5,293 bases of DNA from an uncultured Oscillospiraceae bacterium (GTDB lineage Bacteria > Bacillota > Clostridia > Oscillospirales > Ruminococcaceae), in NCBI GenBank assembly GCA_900556525.1, contig USOZ01000141.1:1-5293 (forward strand). Reading direction: 5' to 3'. Under the pieces are notes generated by a model. The model ran no database searches, was not told where the DNA came from, and worked only from the letters and a program-made list of their open reading frames with translations. Each line of letters begins with the position of its first letter. The stretch's first letter is position 1. Positions 1 to 5,293 of the stretch are shown in pieces. The position numbers and the translations under genes are program-made.

Positions 1-1323
1 CTTGACGAAGCGTTTGAAAAAACAATACGCGCCGAATTTGAGGACAATATAAAGCGTATGCGCGGTCATGCCTGCCTTGCGCTATGGTGCGGCAACAACG
101 AGGTTGAAAGTATGTGGGAAAGCTGGGGAGTTCCCAAGGACGAAGAAGCGCGGCGGGATTATGTACGAATTTTTGAAGAGATCATTCCCGAAACACTTCG
201 GAAACTCGACCCGCAGCAGTTCTACTGGCCTTCTTCCCCGTCGATCGGGGGAAATCAGTACGGAAGCGACGGCGTTTTTCATAACAGCTCGGATAATCGG
301 CGCGGCGACCAGCATTATTGGGACATCTGGCACAACTTCAAGCCGATTGAGGACTTCCGTAAATATCTCTTCCCTTTCTGCTCCGAATACGGCTTTGAAT
401 CAATTCCAAACATTAAAACAATTCGCTCTTTTGCGGACGAAAGCGACCTTAACCTGTGCAGTCCCGTTATGGAACTCCACCAGAAATGCACGGCTGGCAA
501 CGAGAAACTGCTTTATTACATTGCTCAGATGTGCCGCTATCCGTATAGTTTTGAAAAGCTCATATATGCTTCACAGCTTGTACAAAGCGACTGCATACGC
601 TCAAACGTCGAGCATATGCGCCGCAATCGCGGAATATGTATGGGCAGTCTTTACTGGCAGATAAACGACAGCAATCCCGTTATTTCATGGTCGTCGGTAG
701 ATTATTATAATCGTCCGAAAGCGCTTCACTATGCGGCAAAACGCTTTTATTCGCCTGTATTGCTCTCCTGCCTTGAAGAAAATACTTCTTCCGTCGTTCT
801 CAATGTATCAAATGAAACTATGGAACCTGTAAAAGGTATTATTTCATGGAAACTTCGCAATGCAAGATCGGAAATTCTGACGAACGGAACAATAGGCATT
901 GACGTTCAGCCGCTCGCAGCAAAAAACGCCGCAGCGCTGAATTTCGGCGACTATTTTCGCACTGAGCATGACAAAAGGACAAATTACCTTGAATATTTCC
1001 TTGAAGAAAACGGAAAAATACTTTCAAAAGGAACGACGATTTTCGTCCGCCCGAAAACATTCTGCTTCATCGACCCACGAATCAGCGTTCGCATAGATGA
1101 AAAATATGAACGTTTTGATATAACGCTTACATCAGCCGCATTTGCAAAAGCCGTTTACCTCGATTTGGCAGACGCGGACTGCGAATTCGGCGACAACTGG
1201 TTTGACCTGAACGCAGACGAGCCACTCTGTGTGAGCGTAAGCAGAAAAACATTATCGGAGGATATGGATTCGACGCAGTTCTCCTCGCGGCTGCGAATTA
1301 TGAGCTGTTTCGACCTGCAATGA
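1..1323 (+). CDS. GH2 beta-mannosidase, C-terminal part (5'-truncated by window edge)
   Basis: The reading frame is open from base 1, so the ATG at 58 is internal: the residues before it (ending NIKRMRGH) continue the family's conserved R-x-R-x-H-P-S-like stretch. Of the protein, 440 residues are present, about half of a typical 800-900 residue enzyme. Beta-mannosidases (EC 3.2.1.25) release terminal beta-D-mannose from manno-oligosaccharides with retention of configuration. Visible here are the acid/base motif LALWCGNNE (Glu codon 100-102), the nucleophile motif SEYGFES (Glu codon 385-387), and the end of the TIM barrel with LYWQIND and ISWSSVDYY (about 643-720). An Ig-like/CBM-like region follows (about 760-1050), then a C-terminal Ig-like domain containing FGDNWFDL (about 1180-1215). 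Both catalytic glutamates are intact. The N-terminal domains and any signal peptide lie outside the window; most bacterial relatives are cytoplasmic. The stop is 1 nt before the cardiolipin synthase start. Family assignment is firm; exact substrate is inferred. Confidence 0.93.
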   Translation, partial: LDEAFEKTIRAEFEDNIKRMRGHACLALWCGNNEVESMWESWGVPKDEEARRDYVRIFEEIIPETLRKLDPQQFYWPSSPSIGGNQYGSDGVFHNSSDNRRGDQHYWDIWHNFKPIEDFRKYLFPFCSEYGFESIPNIKTIRSFADESDLNLCSPVMELHQKCTAGNEKLLYYIAQMCRYPYSFEKLIYASQLVQSDCIRSNVEHMRRNRGICMGSLYWQINDSNPVISWSSVDYYNRPKALHYAAKRFYSPVLLSCLEENTSSVVLNVSNETMEPVKGIISWKLRNARSEILTNGTIGIDVQPLAAKNAAALNFGDYFRTEHDKRTNYLEYFLEENGKILSKGTTIFVRPKTFCFIDPRISVRIDEKYERFDITLTSAAFAKAVYLDLADADCEFGDNWFDLNADEPLCVSVSRKTLSEDMDSTQFSSRLRIMSCFDLQ

Positions 1324-1324
1324 T

Positions 1325-2788
1325 ATGAATAAATTTTTCCGTTACGGAAGCTTTGCAGCGCTGTGTGTGTTCTTACAGCTCGCGCTGCTTATCACCGCAA
1401 TTTTTCTGGCGTCAACGCTTCCGCTTATGCGTCTTTTTCTTCAAATTCTTACAATTATATGCGTTTTTGTTCAATTAAATAGCGACATCAGCCCCGCATA
1501 CAAACTATGCTGGGCTGTTTTCATGCTGATTTTTCCTTCTTACGGCGGAATATTTTTCCTGCTGTTCAGCAAACGACATTCTGTGAACAAAATCCACAGA
1601 AAAATGAAGCCGTTTTTCACTGAGAATGTGCCTGCCCAAAATGTTACACCCCAAAAAGGTATACAGACATATCTGAAAAACATTGGTTTTCCACCCGTTT
1701 CATGCGCAGAACAGCGTTATTTCGGCACGGGCGAAGAATTCTATGCCGAAATGATGAAGCAGATTGAAAATGCTAAAAAATATATTTTGCTGGAATTTTT
1801 CATTGTCGGCGACGGAAAAATCTGGCGGCAAACCGAACAGCTTCTTGCGCAAAAAGTGCGCGAGGGAGTTAAAGTGTGCCTCATAATTGATGACGCGGGC
1901 TGCCTTTTCACAAAGCCTGTCGGATTTGAAAAAAGAATGACAAAGCTCGGAATTGAACTGCATAAATTCAATCCCGTTACCCCGTGCCTGACCTCGCGCG
2001 TCGGTTATCGCAACCATAGAAAACTGGTGATATGCGACGGAAAAACTGCGTTCTGCTGCGGACTGAACCTCTCCGATGAATATATGAACGTCAAAGAGAA
2101 ATACGGTCATTGGAAAGACAGCGGCGTAATGATCACAGGCAGCGGCGCGGCTCAGTTTACGCAAATGTTCCGAAATATGTGGACATATCTCAGCGGCGAC
2201 AGCACTGTATCGTTCATATCTAGTTTTGAGTGTGAACAGGCTCAGCTTGTCCAGCCGTTTTCAGACACTCCTCTTGATAACGAATCGGTAGGGCTGCGCG
2301 CATACCTTATTTTAATAAACAGCGCTCATGAAAGTATTCGACTGACAACGCCATACTTGATATGCAGTGATGAAATGCTTAATGCCCTCTGTTCCGCCGC
2401 TATGCGTGGAGTAAAAGTTCAGATAATCACGCCGCATATTCCCGACAAAAAAGCGGTATTTATGCTCACGCGCGGATTTTACAGCGAACTGATGCGTGCG
2501 GGTATTGAAATATATGAATATGCGCCGGGCTTTATCCACGCCAAAAGCCTGCTTATCGACGGCGAAACAGCCGTTGTAGGCACGATAAATTACGACTATC
2601 GTTCAATGTATCTGCTTTTCGAGTGCGGCTGCGTTTTTTACGGCGGAGATGTTCCCATGCAGCTTAACGAGGATTTCGGGCAAACACTCACCCAATGTAT
2701 CAAAATAGACCGCCAAAAACTTCCAAAAAGCAATATTTTTGTCGAACTTGCACGAGGTTTTTTATATTTGTTTGCTCCGCTTGTCTAA
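1325..2788 (+). CDS. cls: cardiolipin synthase (two-HKD phospholipase D family)
   Basis: This is a complete 487-residue membrane protein, the usual length for bacterial Cls. The family condenses two phosphatidylglycerol molecules into cardiolipin plus glycerol at the cytoplasmic membrane. The N-terminus is hydrophobic, with likely membrane segments at about residues 10-30, 35-52 and 60-81; the last ends in the PLDc_N-type signature PSYGGIFFLLF. Two HKD motifs follow: HRKLVICDG (His231, Lys233, Asp238) and HAKSLLIDG (His405, Lys407, Asp412), the second followed by the Cls-typical GTINYDYRSMYLLFE. DEYMN and GHWKDSG after the first motif and the C-terminal FAPLV also match Cls. All catalytic residues are present. 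One departure is Cys245 where FxGGxN normally has its first Gly. The ATG at 1325 gives a complete N-terminus but has no recognisable Shine-Dalgarno; it lies 1 nt after the beta-mannosidase stop, suggesting coupled translation. No terminator is visible after the stop. Confidence 0.95.
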   Translation: MNKFFRYGSFAALCVFLQLALLITAIFLASTLPLMRLFLQILTIICVFVQLNSDISPAYKLCWAVFMLIFPSYGGIFFLLFSKRHSVNKIHRKMKPFFTENVPAQNVTPQKGIQTYLKNIGFPPVSCAEQRYFGTGEEFYAEMMKQIENAKKYILLEFFIVGDGKIWRQTEQLLAQKVREGVKVCLIIDDAGCLFTKPVGFEKRMTKLGIELHKFNPVTPCLTSRVGYRNHRKLVICDGKTAFCCGLNLSDEYMNVKEKYGHWKDSGVMITGSGAAQFTQMFRNMWTYLSGDSTVSFISSFECEQAQLVQPFSDTPLDNESVGLRAYLILINSAHESIRLTTPYLICSDEMLNALCSAAMRGVKVQIITPHIPDKKAVFMLTRGFYSELMRAGIEIYEYAPGFIHAKSLLIDGETAVVGTINYDYRSMYLLFECGCVFYGGDVPMQLNEDFGQTLTQCIKIDRQKLPKSNIFVELARGFLYLFAPLV

Positions 2789-2833
2789 AAAGAACAAAAA
2801 TAGAAACAACTCAAACTTTTACCGTCCAACCCC

Positions 2834-2850
2834 TTGAAAAAACTTTTCAA
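2834..2850. repeat. 7-bp inverted repeat overlapping the -35 box
   Basis: TTGAAAA (2834-2840) and TTTTCAA (2844-2850) are perfect inverted arms around a 3-nt AAC centre. The palindrome covers the whole -35 box and part of the spacer, where a repressor would block RNA polymerase. It is AT-rich and short, so chance is possible. It does not resemble a terminator because no T-run follows, and it does not match the direct-repeat layout of known Pho boxes. Confidence 0.4.
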
Positions 2851-2862
2851 AACCGTTATAAT
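2834..2862 (+). promoter_or_regulatory. sigma-A type promoter for the Na/Pi transporter gene
   Basis: The -35 box is TTGAAA (2834-2839; 5 of 6 consensus bases) and the -10 box is a perfect TATAAT (2857-2862), separated by the ideal 17 bp. Transcription would start near 2869 and leave a leader of about 60 nt before the ATG at 2928. No extended -10 TG is present. This lies in the only sizeable intergenic gap on the + strand, so it most likely gives the transporter its own transcript, independent of the mannosidase-cls pair. The spacing and match are seen in the sequence; activity is inferred. Confidence 0.78.
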
Positions 2863-2916
2863 TGAATTGTATGTATTGAAGATTAGGAAAAGAACAAGTA
2901 AAAAGAAGATGTATTC

Positions 2917-2922
2917 AAGGAG
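2917..2922 (+). promoter_or_regulatory. ribosome binding site of the Na/Pi transporter gene
   Basis: AAGGAG ends 5 nt before the ATG at 2928. It is the only strong Shine-Dalgarno in the leader and fixes that ATG as the start. A competing ATG at 2909 lies upstream of this site and in another frame. Confidence 0.8.
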
Positions 2923-2927
2923 TTTTT

Positions 2928-4703
2928 ATGAACATTTTCGACATTTTCGGACTTCTCGGCGGGCTTGCGCTGTTCCTTTACGGAATGGACATGATGGGAA
3001 AGGCTTTGGAAAGAAAAGCCGGAAGCAAGCTCAAAACAATTCTCGGCAATTTTACTTCAAATCAGTTTAAGGGTTTTCTGCTCGGACTTGCCGTTACAGC
3101 GGTAATTCAGTCCTCATCGGCGACAACGGTTATGGTTGTCGGTTTTGTAAACTCCGGTATCATGACGCTGCGCCAGTCTATCGGAATTATCATGGGCGCA
3201 AACCTCGGCACCTCGGTAACAGCATGGCTTTTATCATTGACAGGTATTGAGGGCGACGTATTCTGGGTTCAGCTTTTTAAACCGTCAACATTCACTCCCG
3301 TGATAGCTTTTATCGCAATCATGGTTGTTATGTTCTTCAAAAACAATTCCAAAAAGCAAGACACGGCTACGATCTTTATCGGCTTCGCTATACTTATGTA
3401 CGGCATGGAGTTCATGTCGGATGCGGTTTCGGGCTTAAAGGACGTTCCCGAATTTACGGAAATACTCCTGCTCTTTAATAACCCGATTTTAGGAGTTCTC
3501 GCAGGCGCTGTTTTGACGGCAATTATCCAGTCCTCGTCTGCCTCTGTCGGAATTTTGCAGGCTCTCTCAATAACAGGCCGCGTAACGTTCGGAGCCGCTA
3601 TCCCGATTATCCTCGGTCAGCACATCGGAACCTGTATCACCGCAATTATCTCCTCGTTCGGCGCTAACAAGAACGCAAAACGCGCCGCAGTTATTCATCT
3701 CAGCTTTAATGTTATAGGCATGGTGATATGTCTGATTATTTTCTGTCTTCTCACATCGTTCACAAATCTTATTCCCGTGAACGATGCTGTAAATCCTTTT
3801 GCTATCGCGGTTATTCATTCTTCGACCGCACTTATATCAATAATTGCCCAATTCCCGTTCGCAAAGCACCTTGAAACCATTGCAAAGATAATTATTCCCG
3901 ACGGAAAAGACGGAAAAGACGAAGATTTTTCTCTCCTCGACGAGCGTTTGCTTTCAACCCCCACCATTGCAATCGAGCGCAGCCGCACAGTTACCGTAAA
4001 AATGGCACAGACTGCGGTTAAAACAATGAAAAAATCGTTTGACCTTTTGTTCAATTATAGTGAAAAAGGCGCTCTTTCGGTGCGTGAGGGCGAGGATAAG
4101 ACCGATAAATATGAGGACTGCCTCGGAACATATCTTGTTCATGTAAGCAGCCGCAGCATGAGCGAATCCGACAGCCACGAGGTTTCAAAGCTGCTGCATA
4201 TGATAGGCGATTTTGAAAGAATCGGCGACCACGCCGTAAATATCAGCGAATCTGCCGGAGAAGTTGCGGACAAGGGTCTTTCATTCTCACCCGAAGCGAA
4301 GAAAGAGCTGAAAGTCATGATAAACGCGGTTTCGGAAATACTTGACCTTTCGCTAAGCGCCTTTGTGAACGACGACCTCGCAAAAGCCTATGAAGTAGAG
4401 CCGCTTGAACAGGTAGTTGACGCGCTGAAGCTCCAGCTCAAATCGTCCCACGTCAACAGACTGCGCAAAAACGAGTGTACAATTGAAATGGGCTTTATTC
4501 TTTCTGACCTGCTCACTAATCTTGAGCGCGTTTCCGACCATTGTTCAAACATTGCCGCCTGCATGATTGAGGTTGCGCACAACAGCTTGGATATGCACGA
4601 ATATATCCAAAGCCTTACTCAGCAGCACAATGAACAGTACAACCAAAAATTTGAATACTATCTCGACAAGTATTCGCTTGCGAATACAAATGCACAGGCA
4701 TAA
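2928..4703 (+). CDS. Na+/phosphate cotransporter family protein with PhoU-like C-terminal domain (NptA/YjbB type)
   Basis: This is a complete 591-residue protein. The membrane domain (about residues 5-310) has the internal duplication of the Na/Pi cotransporter family (PF02690): repeat 1 carries QSSSAT (61-66) followed by IIMGANLGTSVTAW, and repeat 2 carries QSSSAS (201-206) followed by IILGQHIGTCITAI. These QSSS segments form the substrate/Na+ region in this family. A charged linker, DGKDGKDED (325-333), leads to a cytoplasmic PhoU-like helical domain (about 350-555) with both metal-site motifs, DFERIGDH (428-435) and NLERVSDH (531-538). The family moves inorganic phosphate with Na+; bacterial YjbB is linked to phosphate export, so direction cannot be read from sequence. 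The PhoU tail probably gates or senses. The gene has its own promoter and AAGGAG site and ends at a hairpin terminator, so it is probably monocistronic. No pst or phoU gene is in view. Family assignment is firm; substrate and direction are inferred. Confidence 0.94.
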   Translation: MNIFDIFGLLGGLALFLYGMDMMGKALERKAGSKLKTILGNFTSNQFKGFLLGLAVTAVIQSSSATTVMVVGFVNSGIMTLRQSIGIIMGANLGTSVTAWLLSLTGIEGDVFWVQLFKPSTFTPVIAFIAIMVVMFFKNNSKKQDTATIFIGFAILMYGMEFMSDAVSGLKDVPEFTEILLLFNNPILGVLAGAVLTAIIQSSSASVGILQALSITGRVTFGAAIPIILGQHIGTCITAIISSFGANKNAKRAAVIHLSFNVIGMVICLIIFCLLTSFTNLIPVNDAVNPFAIAVIHSSTALISIIAQFPFAKHLETIAKIIIPDGKDGKDEDFSLLDERLLSTPTIAIERSRTVTVKMAQTAVKTMKKSFDLLFNYSEKGALSVREGEDKTDKYEDCLGTYLVHVSSRSMSESDSHEVSKLLHMIGDFERIGDHAVNISESAGEVADKGLSFSPEAKKELKVMINAVSEILDLSLSAFVNDDLAKAYEVEPLEQVVDALKLQLKSSHVNRLRKNECTIEMGFILSDLLTNLERVSDHCSNIAACMIEVAHNSLDMHEYIQSLTQQHNEQYNQKFEYYLDKYSLANTNAQA

Positions 4704-4740
4704 AAACAGCGCGCCCTCTCTGCTTTATCGGAAAGGGCGC
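4702..4740 (-). terminator. same hairpin read from the other strand: terminator of the spoVA operon
   Basis: Read on the - strand, the same 7-bp GC-rich stem is followed, after a 4-nt GCTG spacer, by five Ts (4702-4706 on the + strand are As). It starts 5 nt past the spoVAE stop. The spacer makes it weaker than in the other direction, but no other terminator is available for spoVAE. The hairpin therefore probably serves both convergent genes. Confidence 0.65.
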
Positions 4741-4747
4741 ATTTTTT
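4711..4747 (+). terminator. Rho-independent terminator of the Na/Pi transporter gene
   Basis: GCGCCCT (4711-4717) pairs perfectly with AGGGCGC (4734-4740). After one C/A mismatch the stem can extend by TC (4719-4720) with GA (4731-4732). The stem is followed by A and then six Ts (4742-4747). It begins 7 nt after the transporter stop codon, as expected for an intrinsic terminator. Confidence 0.9.
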
Positions 4748-5129
4748 ATGAAAAGATTTTCGCCGTCTTATCTCCGCGCTTGAACAGAAGTGCAACGATC
4801 AATCCGAACAGCACAGCGGCGGTTATTCCGCCCGCACACGCCTGCAATCCACCCGTAAACGCACCCATTAGACCGCTCTCGGAAACTGCGAGATACACTC
4901 CTTTCGCAAGCTGATACCCGAAGCCTGTCAGCGGTATCGTTGCGCCTGCTCCTGCAAACCTTGTCAACGGCTCATACCAGCCCAACGCTCCGAGAATTAC
5001 CCCGCTCACAACGTAAATCACGAGTATCCGCGCAGGCGTAAGCTTCGTGAGGTCGATAAGAAGCTGGCCGATAAGGCAAAGTGCGCCGCCCACGAGAAAC
5101 GCGCGCAGATATTCCATAAACATTTCCAT
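4746..5129 (-). CDS. spoVAE: stage V sporulation protein AE (SpoVAE/SpoVAEb)
   Basis: This is a complete small membrane protein of 127 residues, close to the roughly 115-125 of the family. SpoVAE is one of the SpoVA proteins that carry Ca-dipicolinic acid into the developing spore across the inner forespore membrane and release it in germination. Recognisable family sequence includes FLVGGALCLIGQLLID (11-26), LTPARILV (30-37), YEPLTRFAGAGATIPLTGFG (52-71) and the Gly/Ala-rich final membrane segment ending VALLFK (about 88-117). Likely membrane spans are about 8-26, 33-50 and 98-116. Met1 is chosen over Met3 and Met5 because GGAAAGGA lies 8 nt upstream of it. The gene follows spoVAD by 17 nt, the usual spoVAC-AD-AE order, and is followed directly by a terminator, so it is the last gene of the operon. 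By analogy with Bacillus it should be expressed in the forespore under sigma-G; the promoter is outside the window. Confidence 0.94.
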   Translation of the reverse strand: MEMFMEYLRAFLVGGALCLIGQLLIDLTKLTPARILVIYVVSGVILGALGWYEPLTRFAGAGATIPLTGFGYQLAKGVYLAVSESGLMGAFTGGLQACAGGITAAVLFGLIVALLFKRGDKTAKIFS

Positions 5130-5137
5130 TTGTTTTA

Positions 5138-5145
5138 TCCTTTCC
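5138..5145 (-). promoter_or_regulatory. ribosome binding site of spoVAE
   Basis: On the - strand GGAAAGGA sits 8 nt upstream of the ATG at 5129-5127. It lies in the 17-nt gap after the spoVAD stop codon and decides between three closely spaced Met codons in favour of the first. Confidence 0.75.
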
Positions 5146-5146
5146 G

Positions 5147-5293
5147 TTATTCCGCACTTATGTGAACCGCGTGCGCGATTCCTGGAATACTTTCGCCCTG
5201 CTGAACGAGCGTCGGCGACATAAGCGCGCCGGTTGCCGTAAACAGAACGTTTTTAAGCTGTGTGACCTGTTCAAAAAAGATGGCACTGATATT
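5147..5293 (-). CDS. spoVAD: stage V sporulation protein AD (SpoVAD), C-terminal 48 residues (partial)
   Basis: Reading the - strand inward from the right edge gives an open frame of 48 codons ending in TAA at 5149-5147. It translates as NISAIFFEQV..., then LFTATGALMSPTLVQQGESI and PGIAHAVHISAE. The segment TGALMSPTLVQQGESIPGIAHAV is the conserved C-terminal signature of SpoVAD, a thiolase-fold protein of about 335-340 residues that binds dipicolinic acid and works with the SpoVAC/SpoVAE membrane proteins at the inner spore membrane. The rest, including the binding pocket, lies beyond the window. The position directly upstream of spoVAE on the same strand, with a 17-nt gap, supports the call strongly. 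No frameshift is seen in the visible part. Confidence 0.93.
   Translation of the reverse strand, partial: NISAIFFEQVTQLKNVLFTATGALMSPTLVQQGESIPGIAHAVHISAE

Noticed and set aside
58..60. ATG at 58 as the start of the beta-mannosidase
   Set aside because: The frame is open to base 1 and the codons before 58 encode conserved family sequence; the real start lies upstream of the window.
1700..2164. 154-codon antisense frame within cls
   Set aside because: It lies fully opposite a well-supported gene; the protein shows no domain and no ribosome binding site was recognised.
2789..2833. Pho-box operator
   Set aside because: I looked for spaced TTWACA-like or CTGTCAT-like direct repeats and found none.
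2871..2879. Two-codon upstream ORF (ATG TAT TGA) in the transporter leader
   Set aside because: There is no Shine-Dalgarno in front of it and it lies almost at the predicted transcript start; chance is likely.
2863..2916. Riboswitch or structured leader before the transporter gene
   Set aside because: The leader of about 60 nt is A-rich with no evident stable stems or known riboswitch motif.
2834..3070. 78-codon + strand frame overlapping the transporter start, including an ATG at 2909
   Set aside because: It uses a TTG inside the promoter -35 box, overlaps the transporter N-terminus in another frame, and its product is basic and low in recognisable features. The AAGGAG at 2917 serves the ATG at 2928.
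4567..4914. 115-codon + strand frame spanning the transporter end, terminator and spoVAE
   Set aside because: It runs through the terminator hairpin and antisense to spoVAE; it is a shadow frame.
4972..5157. 61-codon - strand frame overlapping spoVAE and the spoVAD end
   Set aside because: It overlaps two recognised sporulation genes in a different frame and encodes an Arg-rich sequence without family features.

Overview
This is an ordinary chromosomal stretch from what looks like an endospore-forming, low-to-moderate GC Firmicute. A gut or anaerobic Clostridia lineage (Oscillospiraceae/Ruminococcaceae-like) is my best guess, because a spoVA sporulation operon sits beside a glycan-degrading GH2 enzyme and a clostridial-type cardiolipin synthase. 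The taxon is inferred from gene content and was not tested. I see no mobile element, CRISPR array, tRNA, rRNA or clearly new system.

Layout, left to right. (1) Bases 1-1323, + strand: the C-terminal half of a cytoplasmic GH2 beta-mannosidase, running in from outside the window. (2) Bases 1325-2788, + strand: a complete cardiolipin synthase with two HKD motifs. It starts 1 nt after the mannosidase stop and has no visible Shine-Dalgarno sequence of its own, so the two are probably translationally coupled. (3) Bases 2789-2927: a 139-nt intergenic region with a near-consensus sigma-A promoter and a small palindrome over its -35 box. (4) Bases 2928-4703, + strand: a complete Na+/phosphate cotransporter-family protein with a PhoU-like cytoplasmic tail. 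(5) Bases 4704-4745: a compact hairpin terminator between convergent genes, probably used from both sides. (6) Bases 4746-5129, - strand: complete spoVAE. (7) Bases 5147-5293, - strand: the last 48 codons of spoVAD, running in from the right edge.

The genes fall into three functional units: glycan breakdown coupled to phospholipid synthesis, phosphate transport, and the end of the operon that moves dipicolinic acid (DPA) into and out of spores. Their adjacency looks like normal chromosomal neighbourhood and not one pathway. The most useful points for a second look are the mannosidase-cls coupling, the palindrome at the transporter promoter, the back-to-back terminator in which each gene's stop codon lies in the other's T-tract, and a tandem-repeat linker in the transporter.
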